Below, piece after piece: positions 1 to 8,992 of a DNA stretch of 53,784 nt (position 1 is its first letter; every line of letters begins with the position of its first letter). The position numbers and the translations under genes were made by a program. The stretch comes from Candidatus Thorarchaeota archaeon. GTDB lineage: Archaea > Asgardarchaeota > Thorarchaeia > Thorarchaeales > Thorarchaeaceae. The notes under the pieces are model-generated. The model did not search any database. It worked only from the letters and a program-made list of their open reading frames with translations, and was not told where the DNA came from. Where the stretch lies: contig PRDI01000025.1 of NCBI GenBank assembly GCA_003345595.1, forward strand, positions 1 through 53,784, in the 5' to 3' direction.

Positions 1-586
1 TGTCAAGGAATGCCTTGAAGTAGCAATCCCGAATCTCCTCATTGCCAACCGTGGCGAGTCGGTGTAGACTGAATCCTTGAGGGACTCCAGAGCCCACAAG
101 TGCGCGCTTCTTGAGCTTTGCACGCATGTAGTACTCTTCTGATGCCTTCAAGAAGCCCTCGCCGGAATACCATTTGTCAAACGTTCTCAGAAGCGGCCGA
201 TGCTTGGGAGTGATTTCATCAAACTGGATTTCGAGTCTCTTCTGGCGTAGGAGAGCGGTCTGCAGTTTCGCTTCCTGAATTATGCGCCGAGCACCTTAAG
301 ATCGTTTCTGCCCTCGTGGTACAAGAGGATGCCACCGGCCGACGAAGACCATCGTCGGAATGCCTGTGTATAGGTTCAGCCACCCAAGCAAGGCTTCACT
401 GTTCTCGTCCCTTGCCCGAACCGCCATGTTGCTGGTTTCTCTTCTGACCAAGTCTCTAAACACTCTCTCCAAGTGGGCAAGCGAAGGAGCCTTGTTGCTG
501 AGCGGCGAGTCGCGTCGTACTTCATAGCTCATCCTCGCCAGCTCTGAGAGGTCAGCATCTCCCAACGGCTGAATATCGATCTTCAT
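1..586 (-). pseudogene. GNAT-family acetyltransferase gene interrupted by an in-frame TAA, cut by the window edge
   Basis: The 96 codons from the ATG at 584-586 look like the start of a GNAT N-acetyltransferase: a mixed alpha/beta N-terminus, then a strand ending GIPTMVFVGRWHPLV, as at the edge of the acetyl-CoA-binding core. The frame stops at TAA (296-298) but stays open in the same frame, without another stop, to base 1. The part after the stop is protein-like (GARRIIQEAKLQTALLRQKR, then a region rich in Glu, Lys and aromatics). The simplest reading is one gene with a nonsense mutation or a base-call error, not two genes. TAA rules out pyrrolysine, which uses UAG. The C-terminus lies outside the window. 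The GNAT assignment rests on overall pattern and is moderate; the interruption itself is certain from the sequence. Confidence 0.6.
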
Positions 587-743
587 CAGTTGATCACTGT
601 TTCTGGAGTCGGAGGAGGACTGCCATGCTTTCTGCTGATAAGTCTGACCTCAAGCCGCCTTCGGGATTCTGCAATTCATTGACGGAGTCACGGCCGCAGC
701 ACGTGACAACGAACCATCAAAGCGACTTCGAACCTCCTTATTG

Positions 744-810
744 TTTATATGCTATTGGCGGCAATTGCTAGTCTACTTTGAATCGTTCCCTTTTCGTGCC
801 TTGGGAGGAG
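744..810 (+). promoter_or_regulatory. TATA-type box and ribosome-binding site of the 821 gene
   Basis: TTTATAT at 744-750 is a good archaeal TATA box and would place transcription start near 775. A strong ribosome-binding sequence GGGAGGAG (803-810) lies 10 nt before the ATG at 821 and fixes that start. Nothing else is recognised in the rest of 587-820. Confidence 0.6.
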
Positions 811-820
811 AAAAACCCCG

Positions 821-2626
821 ATGGAGTATTGGAGGAAGTCTGTCGGCATATTTGCGACAGTTATCCTGACTTTGCTTGGATTGTGCTCAATGATTGCGAT
901 GCCTGTACTTGGTGACCAATCTGCTGTGTCCCCTGAAAAGGCTCAGGTCATTACTGTGGGTACGACAGAAGGTATCGAAGCCACTCTAGATCCGGCTCTG
1001 GCATACGGTGTTCTTGACAGGGACGTCATTACTTCACTCAGCTCCGGTTTGGTGGATATCGCACCAGGATCGGATGGCCGCGCCGACGACATCGTCCCTG
1101 CTTTGGCAGTCGGCTGGGCCGTGAGCCTCGATGGCAGAGTCTGGGACTTCCAGCTGAGACAAGGTGTGACGTTCGAGAATGGTGAAGCCTTCAACGCATC
1201 GATTGTGAAGTACACATTTGACAGGAACTGCAATCTGACTGGTTCGGGACTAGAAGAGCCGGACGGCCCGCAGGTCAACATGGGCTACAAGTCCATCATA
1301 GAGAACGTCACAGTCACGGGAGAGTACTCTGTCAGATTCTTTCTTCATGCTCCTTTCGCCCCTTTCCTGCAGCTCATGGCATGCGCTGCATCATACATGG
1401 TAGAGCCGGCCTATGCTCCAATGAGCCAACTTGCTACTTACACCGCAGGTGACCCACGCGGGAGTACTTCCTGTGGTCTAGGACCGTATCTGTTGGAGAA
1501 ATGGATTCGTGTCGGAGGTACTGACCAAGAGATCTGGCTGAATAGGAACCCCGCCTACTGGAATGTCAGCGGCGGCTTTGCGGTGACTGAACGCATTATC
1601 GTTAAGATGTACCCCAGCTCTACGTCCCTAGCCGCAGCAATAGCCAGTGGTGATGTCGACGTCGCGTATAGGCAACTGACGTCGCTGCAGATCGATGTTT
1701 TCCGTTCCAACTCTGCTTTCAGAGTCTGGCAGGGTCACGGACCGCTAATCCAGTACATGTGCTTCCAACAGAGGACTCACCCATTCGACCATGTTGAGGT
1801 GAGAGAGGCCATCGCTGCATGCTTCAATAGGACTGAACTCAGTCAGTGGGTGTTCTCGGATACCGTTGAGCCATTGTACAGTATGGTGCCAAACGGAGTC
1901 GCATATCATCAGGATTCATTTGTCAGGTACGGCGAAGCCAACTACACCTATGCAGGGACTATGCTCGCCCAGCTTGGATTCAACGAGAGCCACAAGCTTC
2001 AGGTTGATCTGTGGTATGAGACCTCCGGGTACTATCCATATAGTGAGGAACAGGCTCTGGTATACGAGGCAGACTTGGAGGCTAGCGGGGTCATAGCTGT
2101 CAGCCTTCACACTGCAGCATGGATTGAGTACCGAATGCGCAGAGACAGTGCTGACATGCCCATGTTCGTCTATGGCTGGCACCAGAACTTCGTCGATCCC
2201 GACGATACTGTCAGCCTGCCTTTTGCTGATTGGTTGAACATGGGTTTCAATAGCATATATGGTGGTATTGCGCAACATGATTACTGGATCAAAGGTCGAA
2301 GTGCTACGACTGAAGGTGATCGTTACTCTAACTACAGTGCTCTCCAGGACCTGCAGGCATCTGAGTGCTCAGTGGTTCCACTTTGGCAGAGTCGCAGTAT
2401 TGTCATCGCCAACGTTAGTGTCAGTGGGGTTTCACCGGACATAAGTGACAGACTGTACTCTTGGCGCTTGGAAATGGAGAACAGAACGTCGTCGACCACG
2501 ACAACAGACACCACGTCGATAGTTACTACTCCCGGACCGTGGAATCTTACGACTGTTGTGGTGACATCTGCGTCCATAGCGGTAATCGTGGTATTCAGTG
2601 TCGCAATTATCCGTTCAAGGAGGTAG
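821..2626 (+). CDS. ABC transporter substrate-binding protein, family 5 (peptide/oligopeptide type), membrane-anchored
   Basis: This 601-aa protein binds substrate, probably peptides, outside the cell for an Opp/Dpp-type ABC importer. It has an N-terminal hydrophobic signal segment (about residues 9-30, ending MPVLGD). The body resembles SBP family 5: an early GTTEGIEATLDPAL strand, then WDFQLRQGVTFENGEAFNAS, which matches the family pattern 'W.F.LR.gV.F.dG..f.A', and later an RNPAYWN element. After residue 550 comes a Ser/Thr-rich linker, then one membrane helix (about 575-596) and a basic RSRR tail, the usual archaeal way to tether a binding protein. The gene stands alone on + and converges on the 2878 gene, a second family-5 protein whose permeases lie close by. 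It may use the same permeases with another substrate range. Family is confident; the ligand is not known. Confidence 0.88.
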   Translation: MEYWRKSVGIFATVILTLLGLCSMIAMPVLGDQSAVSPEKAQVITVGTTEGIEATLDPALAYGVLDRDVITSLSSGLVDIAPGSDGRADDIVPALAVGWAVSLDGRVWDFQLRQGVTFENGEAFNASIVKYTFDRNCNLTGSGLEEPDGPQVNMGYKSIIENVTVTGEYSVRFFLHAPFAPFLQLMACAASYMVEPAYAPMSQLATYTAGDPRGSTSCGLGPYLLEKWIRVGGTDQEIWLNRNPAYWNVSGGFAVTERIIVKMYPSSTSLAAAIASGDVDVAYRQLTSLQIDVFRSNSAFRVWQGHGPLIQYMCFQQRTHPFDHVEVREAIAACFNRTELSQWVFSDTVEPLYSMVPNGVAYHQDSFVRYGEANYTYAGTMLAQLGFNESHKLQVDLWYETSGYYPYSEEQALVYEADLEASGVIAVSLHTAAWIEYRMRRDSADMPMFVYGWHQNFVDPDDTVSLPFADWLNMGFNSIYGGIAQHDYWIKGRSATTEGDRYSNYSALQDLQASECSVVPLWQSRSIVIANVSVSGVSPDISDRLYSWRLEMENRTSSTTTTDTTSIVTTPGPWNLTTVVVTSASIAVIVVFSVAIIRSRR

Positions 2627-2639
2627 AACTAATCGCATC

Positions 2640-2756
2640 GAAGATGGGCGAGCTCATATAGGAAATGCAGTTTCTGTGGTGGCGGATGGAAAGCCGCTGG
2701 AGGGCAACATCCTTCCAATTCCTCCGGCTGGCAAGACCTATGTCAAAGTGAAGTGA
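2640..2756 (+). pseudogene. C-terminal remnant of a GH94-like glycoside phosphorylase gene
   Basis: Directly after the 821 gene, another frame encodes about 38 residues containing GNAVSVVADGKPLEGNILPI, then GKTYVKVK and TGA (2754-2756). The pattern 'SV..DGkp.eGN.iP...gkt..V.V' is what closes many GH94/GH36-like phosphorylases, whose last domain is a beta-sandwich. No start or upstream domain exists: the frame runs back into the 821 coding region. I read it as the tail of a deleted gene. The window holds an intact GH94-like gene at 45729 whose own C-terminus is different, so this is not a recent copy of it. The call rests on one short motif and is moderate. Confidence 0.45.
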
Positions 2757-2830
2757 ACGATTTCATAGAGCAGCTTGCTAGAATAAGGTAAGAACAAAAA
2801 ACGCGTTGTGCACTTTGCGGGTCTAATAAA

Positions 2831-2868
2831 GAAAAAAGGAAGGTTGTGATCTACATCAGCAACCTTCT
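2831..2868 (-). terminator. Hairpin plus T-run terminator of the 2878 gene
   Basis: On the - strand, just past the stop codon at 2878, a stem of 8 pairs plus one G-T pair (2838-2846 with 2860-2868; GAAGGTTG/CAACCTTC core, 13-nt loop) is followed at once by six T residues (2832-2837 read on -). This has the layout of an intrinsic terminator and sits between convergent genes. Confidence 0.65.
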
Positions 2869-2877
2869 GTCTCATTC

Positions 2878-4857
2878 TTACTTGCTAGGTCTACGCATAT
2901 ACAGCACAATAACTACAACTACCACTGCGACTGCTGCTACTCCAACTATGAGGAGCGTGTAGTCCGGTGGTTGAGTTGTGGTAACCCCTGTTGCGTTTAA
3001 GGCGAAAACGATCGCAAGCAGATTTGCGTTCTGTGTGGTGCCAGCGAATGGACTGCTCGGTAGCATTGGATTGGTTACACTGTTTGGCCAGCCAGTCCAG
3101 TACGTAGTGCTATAGATTTGCCAGTCAGCGTGTCCTGCCAATGGAATGACAGGCATGGCTTGACCCAGAATCTCTTGCATCTCATTAGCGACAGCCCATT
3201 GTGCGGCAGAGCCAGCAGGATGCGTATCAAGTTCCTCTATATCGTCAATGAATGTCTGGTTATACCAGCCGCCTAGTGGAGCATTTACTCCTCCACCTGC
3301 GCTAGAGCTCTCTGGCGAGAACATCTGGAAGTAGCGTTCATACATGTTCATGTTTATCTGCCCAGACATGACCATGTCGGCAATATCGAACTGGAAATTG
3401 TTCATCCTTACCTGGACGGTACCCCAGCCGCTAATCAGTTCCACTTGTGTCTGTATGTGGAGCAGATTGGAGAATAACTGAGCTGCCACGGCATCCATAG
3501 CATCAACGTCTGTCCACCCTAGGAAGTCTAGGATAGTCCACGGTGCGGTCGTGTTAGATGCATAGTTCCACTCTTGGAGTGGATAGTGCTGGATTGGATC
3601 GCTGGGTGTGACTCCTTGCTTTGTCCACCATACTCCGGTTTCTTCATCGAAGTTGCAGTACGTGTTTAGGATCTCAAGTGCATGGGCTACGTTGTAGGTG
3701 ATTGCGTATTTAGCTTCGATTGTCGTATTCAATAGTGCTCTAGCTGAAGCGTCGTCTGCCGGGATCAGCATAGGGCTGGGTGCCTTCAAGTAGCCGCTAG
3801 AAACGTCACTCATTGCTGAATAGTTCAGCACAGAAGCCATAGCCTTGTGGAGCCAAGTCTGATTCAGCGGGTAGTTCTTATGGTTTGGCACAAGCATGAC
3901 CGGTGACTTGTCTGGGAAATATGGCAAATCATCGAAGTAGGTGACGATGTTCGGGAATTCTGCCTTGACTTCAGTCAATCCTGCAAGATAATTACCATCC
4001 CAGTCGAGATTTCCACCCTCCATAGCAAGAAGTGCAAGGTCGTTACTGGAGTACGATGTGTATCCAAAGTAGTTTGGCTTGGGCAATCTTCCGAAATCTG
4101 TGTCGTCTACACCCCACCAGTTCTGGTTGACCTTACCAATCGTGGTCGTAGCATCATGATAGTACGGTAAGTACATCCCAGATGCGACTCTCCACTTGGC
4201 TGGCACCGCTTCGGTATCCTGCCAGTCATTCGTGTGGGTTGATAGATCGCCAGCATATGTCGAATTGATGTCTTGCCAGACGGCCTTGGGGAATATGAGA
4301 AAGCCATAAGTCAGTTGGCGGTACACCTCGCTGCTTCCTTGGTACAGCGGTAGTATGTGCACCTTCAATACTGTAGCACTCACCTTTTCGAAGGCGGTGC
4401 TGACATTCCCTACTCTTTGTACAAGGGAACCGAGTTGACCGGTCTGCTGAAGAATCCTGAACGAGTAGATGACATCATCCGTTGTAATCGCTGTGGTGTT
4501 GGTGGCGAGGCTGCTGCCTACGGAAGTCCAGTGAAGATCACTCCGTAGTGTTATCTGTATAGTAGTGGTGTTAACCCATTCGATAGTCTTGCCTAGCCAG
4601 CCAATGATTTCTCCTGTTGCTACATTAGTTCCGAACATAGGTTCATACATCAGGTAGGTCGTCCAGCCTTGGTTTGAGCCCATGTTCCATGGTTGGAAGC
4701 TTCCAGGGTTCATGCCGAAACCAGCTCCCCAGACCGTTTCGTTTCTAGGAACGTTCGCTTGGGCGGAAACTGGAATCAGGCTGACACTGGAAAGGGTCAT
4801 TGCAGCTACCATGAACGCAATTGTCATAGTGCATGCAATCTTAGTTAGTCTATTCAT
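2878..4857 (-). CDS. ABC transporter substrate-binding protein, family 5 (peptide/oligopeptide type), membrane-anchored
   Basis: A 659-aa extracellular peptide-binding protein. The signal segment covers about residues 8-32 (ending PVSAQA). The mature part keeps family-5 features: a GFGMNPGSFQPWN start, an early strand with WVNTTTIQITLRSDLHW, and a long two-lobe body. After about residue 625 there is a TTQPP linker, one membrane helix (about 632-653, very Val-rich) and an RRPSK tail. It lies downstream of the four transporter genes (5088-8885) on the same strand but after a 230-bp gap with its own TATA box and a strong ribosome site, so it can be made in excess of the membrane parts, as is usual for binding proteins. 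It is only distantly like the 821 protein. Confidence 0.9.
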   Translation of the reverse strand: MNRLTKIACTMTIAFMVAAMTLSSVSLIPVSAQANVPRNETVWGAGFGMNPGSFQPWNMGSNQGWTTYLMYEPMFGTNVATGEIIGWLGKTIEWVNTTTIQITLRSDLHWTSVGSSLATNTTAITTDDVIYSFRILQQTGQLGSLVQRVGNVSTAFEKVSATVLKVHILPLYQGSSEVYRQLTYGFLIFPKAVWQDINSTYAGDLSTHTNDWQDTEAVPAKWRVASGMYLPYYHDATTTIGKVNQNWWGVDDTDFGRLPKPNYFGYTSYSSNDLALLAMEGGNLDWDGNYLAGLTEVKAEFPNIVTYFDDLPYFPDKSPVMLVPNHKNYPLNQTWLHKAMASVLNYSAMSDVSSGYLKAPSPMLIPADDASARALLNTTIEAKYAITYNVAHALEILNTYCNFDEETGVWWTKQGVTPSDPIQHYPLQEWNYASNTTAPWTILDFLGWTDVDAMDAVAAQLFSNLLHIQTQVELISGWGTVQVRMNNFQFDIADMVMSGQINMNMYERYFQMFSPESSSAGGGVNAPLGGWYNQTFIDDIEELDTHPAGSAAQWAVANEMQEILGQAMPVIPLAGHADWQIYSTTYWTGWPNSVTNPMLPSSPFAGTTQNANLLAIVFALNATGVTTTQPPDYTLLIVGVAAVAVVVVVIVLYMRRPSK

Positions 4858-4864
4858 AGTTCAT

Positions 4865-4917
4865 CTCCTCCTGAATAATCCGCGATTACGTAATACCGCC
4901 TACGGAGTTATTTAAGA
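4865..4917 (-). promoter_or_regulatory. TATA-type box and ribosome-binding site of the 2878 gene
   Basis: Read on -, CTTAAATAAC (4908-4917) is a good TATA box about 50 nt before the ATG at 4857, and CAGGAGGAG (4865-4873) is a near-ideal ribosome site. A run of eight A residues on - (4936-4943) lies just upstream of the TATA box. Confidence 0.6.
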
Positions 4918-5087
4918 GTTGGCCGATTGCTTCCGTTTTTTTTCGTTCGCCGCTACCTTTTGTCGCAAATACTATTGCCCTGCAGCTTCTCAAGTCCGAG
5001 TGTATCTTCAACTAGGATTCAGTGTCAATTCGGATTGGGTGTGAGTCTATACCCAAAGACATGCTCTTACCGAACAGCGGAAAGGGC

Positions 5088-5909
5088 CTAGGAACACTCT
5101 TTCCATCTCTCATAGAGGGTAGGGACGGCTGCAAGGAGTTCTTTTGTGTATGGATGTTGAGGTCTAGTGAAAACCTCATCAACAGGGCCCTGTTCGACTA
5201 CTTCCCCTTGCTTCATCACAATAACCCTCTCCGAAACGTACTGGGCTTGACCGATATCATGAGTTATGAACAACACAGACAGCCCTTTCTCCTTCTTAAG
5301 ACTAAGAAGCAGGTTCAGAACACCGGCGCGTGTGGATGCATCTATCATGCTGGTAGGTTCGTCTGCTATCAGTAGCTGTGAACCGATGAGAAGGGATCTA
5401 CCGATAAGCAACCGCTGCATTTGACCGCCGCTTAGTTCGTGTGGATACCTGCCCAAGACTTCACTAGGATTTAGCCCGATCGACTCGAGTGTCGACCGTA
5501 TGATCTTGCTCCTTTCGTCACGGTTGAGGTTGTCTTCGCGGAGACCAAAAGCCCTCTCTAGGACATGGTCGACTATGTAGAACGGATTGAAGGCTGAGTA
5601 TGGATCCTGAAACACGGCTTGTACTTGCCGGTAGTACTCTCGTATGTTGTATGAATAGATGCTTCTCCCGTTGAGAGCGATGTCGCCAGAGGTCGGCTTA
5701 ATCAATCTGAGGATCATCCTAGCTACGGTCGATTTTCCGCTGCCGCTCTCACCTGCGAGAGAGACGATCTCCCCCCTCTTAATGTCGAAGGTCACGTCTC
5801 TCGCGCCTACGACTGTTTTTGTCCTTATGAGGCCAGAGGTGTATAGCTTTGTCAGTCCTTCACACTTCAAGGCGATACCGTCGTTTCCTGTTTTGGACGT
5901 GTCTTCCAT
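5088..5909 (-). CDS. dppF: Peptide ABC transporter ATP-binding protein, DppF/OppF type
   Basis: One of the two ATPases that power the peptide importer on the cytoplasmic side. From the chosen start it is 273 aa. Visible motifs: Walker A GESGSGKST (53-61), Q-loop QDP (101-103), signature LSGGQMQR (159-166), Walker B LLIADEP (179-185), and H-loop ITHD (His217). The C-terminus HPYTKELLAAVP is typical of OppF/DppF. The longer frame from 5954 would overlap the upstream gene; the ATG at 5907-5909 sits just after that gene's TAA (5911-5913) and behind GGGGGAG, so I take it as the start. Unlike its partner ATPase it lacks the Cys-rich extension. Confidence 0.93.
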   Translation of the reverse strand: MEDTSKTGNDGIALKCEGLTKLYTSGLIRTKTVVGARDVTFDIKRGEIVSLAGESGSGKSTVARMILRLIKPTSGDIALNGRSIYSYNIREYYRQVQAVFQDPYSAFNPFYIVDHVLERAFGLREDNLNRDERSKIIRSTLESIGLNPSEVLGRYPHELSGGQMQRLLIGRSLLIGSQLLIADEPTSMIDASTRAGVLNLLLSLKKEKGLSVLFITHDIGQAQYVSERVIVMKQGEVVEQGPVDEVFTRPQHPYTKELLAAVPTLYERWKECS

Positions 5910-5910
5910 G

Positions 5911-6921
5911 TTACTCCCCCGATTGTGAAGCCAATAACCAACAAAAAGCCCCACCCATCCTCTCCCCAGTGCGGAACATTGGTGGCTCTTTTGTCTTGCA
6001 GATATCCATAACGTAAGGACATCTTGGATGGAACCTACAGCCGGCCGGAGGATACCTTAGGTCGGGGGGCGATCCAGCGATGCTCTTCAGCTCTCCTTTT
6101 CTCCTTCCTTTTGAGTCATATGATGCGATTGCAGCTGTGAGCAGACGGGAATAGGGATGTAGAGGATCGTTTATTGTTCCCTCCATATCGCCTATTTCAG
6201 CGATCTTCCCCGCATACATGATTATGCATTCACCGCAGAGTTGTCTAAGACTTGTCAAGTCATGAGATATGTACAACATGCTTTCAATGATTCTGGCTCG
6301 TTTAAGATTTAGAAGAGATTCTATCATGCGTTTCTGCGAAGTCACATCGAGAGCAGAAGTTGGTTCATCTATTATGAGGAGCTTGGGATTCCAAAGGGTC
6401 GATATGGCAATCACCACCCTCTGCTTCATTCCTCCACTGAGTTCGTGTGGGTAACGGTCCAGAACCGGCCTGTCCAATCCCAGTGTTTTCATGTGGTTCG
6501 CAGCCATCTCGATAACTTCCTTCTTCCGTTCGCTTGAGAGGACTCTTTTGCTGGTGCGCTGTCCCACGACATCGAAGATGAAGTCCCTTATCCTTTTGAC
6601 TGGGTTTAGAGACTCCATTGAGGACTGAGGCACGTAAGACATCCGTTTGCATTTGATTTCAGTTCTAAGTTCTTCGGAATCTATGTTGTAGATGTCAATT
6701 CCGTCAACGAGGACTCTTCCTCCTTCAAGGTGTAGTAATGGAGGGGGTGTTCCCGAGACAAGTTGGGCGAGTGTGGATTTGCCACCGCCTGATTCGCCTG
6801 CAATACCCAGTATTACGCCGCGGTCCAATGTGAGCGAAACACCGTCAACAGCATGAACGACACCGAACGTACCTCTGTAGTATCCCCTGAGATCTTCGAC
6901 TTCGAGGATATGTTCAGCCAC
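5911..6921 (-). CDS. dppD: Peptide ABC transporter ATP-binding protein, DppD/OppD type, with C-terminal four-Cys site
   Basis: The second ATPase of the importer, 336 aa. Motifs: Walker A GESGGGKST (42-50), signature LSGGMKQR (161-168), Walker B LLIIDEPTS (181-189), H-loop ISHD (His220). The C-terminal oligopeptide-transporter extension holds Cys295, Cys301, Cys308 and Cys327 (CRFHPRCPYVMDIC, then FCW), the spacing seen in DppD/OppD proteins that carry a [4Fe-4S] cluster. It lies 6 nt after the upstream permease gene and abuts dppF, so the four genes read as one operon. Peptide specificity is set by the binding protein and cannot be told from here. Confidence 0.93.
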   Translation of the reverse strand: MAEHILEVEDLRGYYRGTFGVVHAVDGVSLTLDRGVILGIAGESGGGKSTLAQLVSGTPPPLLHLEGGRVLVDGIDIYNIDSEELRTEIKCKRMSYVPQSSMESLNPVKRIRDFIFDVVGQRTSKRVLSSERKKEVIEMAANHMKTLGLDRPVLDRYPHELSGGMKQRVVIAISTLWNPKLLIIDEPTSALDVTSQKRMIESLLNLKRARIIESMLYISHDLTSLRQLCGECIIMYAGKIAEIGDMEGTINDPLHPYSRLLTAAIASYDSKGRRKGELKSIAGSPPDLRYPPAGCRFHPRCPYVMDICKTKEPPMFRTGERMGGAFCWLLASQSGE

Positions 6922-6927
6922 GAGGAA

Positions 6928-7773
6928 TCAGATCTCCCGTAACCTTGGATTGAATACTTCATCCATACCCGCATGAATGACGAAGATGGCTGTCAGTAAT
7001 GCTGTCAACACGATGCCGGGGGGAATGAACCACCACCAGATATTCCACCAGAACGGGACCGTGGTTTCGTGCTGGGCCCAGTAGAGCATATAACCTAGGG
7101 TAATGGTGCGGGTTGTGGACACGCCTATCATGCTGAGTGCTGATTCGGCAAGTATGGATGTGCCGGTCAATATCACGAACACCATCATGATGTAAGCCAG
7201 CATATTCGGCAAAACCTCTGTCACCACAATTTGCACGCTATTTTGCCCCGACATTCGCGCCAGATTTACGAATTCTCTTTCCTTTAGAGTGAGCACTTGC
7301 GATCTTATGCTCCTCGCTGCCCACGGCCAAGAAGTCACGGCTAGTATCACGCCTATCAGAACCAGATTCAGTCCGCGTACGACCGATGCGATAATTATGA
7401 ACAGAGGTATCAGGGGGAGAACCAATGCAAGGTTGGTAGCTAAACTGGAAATCTTATCTGCTAGCCCTCCTCTATACGGACCCACTGCCCCCACTAGGAT
7501 TGCTATCAGTGTACCCAATCCTCCTGCGACCAGACCGACTACCAGTGAATTGCCGATAGCACTGCATAACTGGGTAAACACGTCCTCTCCGAAACTCGTC
7601 GTACCCAAGATGTGCGCAAAGCTGGGAGGCCGACCCATAAGACTCAGGTCCATGTAGTAGGGATCTCCAAGGAGGAAAGGTCCTACTGTTCCAAGCAAGA
7701 TGAGAATTACCAAGACGGCCAAACCAATCATGAACTTCCGGCTTCTCAGTAACAGCTCCCACATTCCTATCAC
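6928..7773 (-). CDS. dppC: Peptide ABC transporter permease, DppC/OppC type
   Basis: A 281-aa inner permease with about six membrane helices: a first helix near residues 14-33, then GDPYYMDL and HILGTTSFGEDVF, the 'HplGTD..GrDvf' region of DppC-type proteins, and the EAA-type cytoplasmic loop around REFVNLARMSGQNSVQIVV. The GTG at 7771-7773 overlaps the stop of the upstream permease in a GTGA arrangement, which suggests coupled translation. A second candidate start is the ATG at 7762-7764, which has GGTGAT just before it and gives a protein three residues shorter. It pairs with the upstream permease to form the membrane channel. Confidence 0.92.
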   Translation of the reverse strand: MIGMWELLLRSRKFMIGLAVLVILILLGTVGPFLLGDPYYMDLSLMGRPPSFAHILGTTSFGEDVFTQLCSAIGNSLVVGLVAGGLGTLIAILVGAVGPYRGGLADKISSLATNLALVLPLIPLFIIIASVVRGLNLVLIGVILAVTSWPWAARSIRSQVLTLKEREFVNLARMSGQNSVQIVVTEVLPNMLAYIMMVFVILTGTSILAESALSMIGVSTTRTITLGYMLYWAQHETTVPFWWNIWWWFIPPGIVLTALLTAIFVIHAGMDEVFNPRLREI

Positions 7774-8885
7774 CCGCGTCCGGTTCGCATGCGGGGGTCT
7801 ATGAACCCGTAGAGAACGTCAATCAGGAAATTGCCAATCACAATAATGACGATTATCACCAGAAAACACCCAAAGATCAATGGGTAGTCGTAGTTGAACA
7901 CGGCGTTATACAGCAGCAAGCCGAGTCCAGGCCAGCCAAAGACGATTTCGATTATCAAGGTCTGCCCGACGATGCCGTTGAACACCATGTTCAGACCAGT
8001 GAATTGCGGGAGGATGGCGTTCCTCTGAGCATAAGACATCAATTTGCTCTTCTTGAAGCCTAACTGCTCGCCGTAGCGTACGTAGCCAGAATCCATTTCG
8101 TGGGTCACCATTGACCTCATGCCTGTAGCCCAGGCGCCCACGTATACGATTAGCAAAGTCAGAAAAGGCAGAATCCAGTGGGCTAACAGCTCGAAGAAAT
8201 AGCTGACGCTCAAGGATGGGATTACACCTAGAGTAGCAGCACCAATAGGGGGAATGCCATGGAACAGCAGTATGTAGATGAATATGATCACCAATCCAAG
8301 CCAAAAGGGCGGCAGCTGGTTGCAGAAAACTAGGATGAAGTAACTTGTTTCATTCAGCTTGCCCCTCATGTACGCGGCCCTTGCGCCAACCCAATTCCCC
8401 ACGAAGAAACTCACAAGAAGCACGGGAATTGCCAAGGACAGTGTGTAGGGCAAGTAGTATAGAACTATGGTTGAAACCTGCACAGGATAAAAGTGGTACG
8501 ATGGTCCTAGATTCCAGCTGAAGAAGTTCCCAAAGAAAATGAAGAACCGCTCCAAGATCGGTTTGTCCAAACCGAAGTACTCCCTCATTCTAGCTGCTAG
8601 TGCCTCGATGTCTGCTCCTGGCGGAGGATTTCCACTTGCCAGCATAACAGCAACGGGATCACCCGGCATCGATTCAATAATGAAAAACACCAACACAAGC
8701 GAGAGAAACACGACAACCAAGTAGAAGCCGGCTTTTGTGGCCAGGAATCTCGCGAAAGAGTTTGTGAGTAGGCTCCTCAACTTGGAGAACATACGAGTAA
8801 GAAAGCGATTCTCCTCAACAGGGGGGGATGAGTTCTCGTTCTTCTCCGGAGAGTTAGTGACTCGCTTCATCTCCTGATTTCCCAC
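7770..8885 (-). CDS. dppB: Peptide ABC transporter permease, DppB/OppB type
   Basis: A 371-aa permease, first gene of the transporter operon. An unusually polar N-terminal stretch (about 45 residues, rich in Asn, Glu and Lys) precedes the first helix (about residues 50-72). Then come the family features: PGDPVAVMLASG after helix 1, YFGLDKPILERF, and the cytoplasmic loop YVRYGEQLGFKKSKLMSYAQ, which contacts the ATPases. The GTG at 8883-8885 is the longest start; an ATG at 8868-8870 is touched directly by GGAG and so is less likely. A possible TATA box lies 75 nt upstream. Confidence 0.9.
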   Translation of the reverse strand: MGNQEMKRVTNSPEKNENSSPPVEENRFLTRMFSKLRSLLTNSFARFLATKAGFYLVVVFLSLVLVFFIIESMPGDPVAVMLASGNPPPGADIEALAARMREYFGLDKPILERFFIFFGNFFSWNLGPSYHFYPVQVSTIVLYYLPYTLSLAIPVLLVSFFVGNWVGARAAYMRGKLNETSYFILVFCNQLPPFWLGLVIIFIYILLFHGIPPIGAATLGVIPSLSVSYFFELLAHWILPFLTLLIVYVGAWATGMRSMVTHEMDSGYVRYGEQLGFKKSKLMSYAQRNAILPQFTGLNMVFNGIVGQTLIIEIVFGWPGLGLLLYNAVFNYDYPLIFGCFLVIIVIIVIGNFLIDVLYGFIDPRMRTGRG

Positions 8886-8960
8886 TCAATGAGTTTGTCC
8901 TCTGGCAATGCTCCATTAGGCACTGGCAGACCCGGGTCCGTAAGGAACTCGATTGGACAA

Positions 8961-8970
8961 TAATAAACGT
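8961..8970 (-). promoter_or_regulatory. Possible TATA box of the peptide transporter operon
   Basis: On -, TTTATTA (8961-8967) lies about 75 nt ahead of the dppB start. A pair of 16-bp direct repeats stands about 25-60 nt further upstream. Weak on its own; position is the main support. Confidence 0.35.
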
Positions 8971-8992
8971 TCTCATTCTTTTTCAGTAACTT

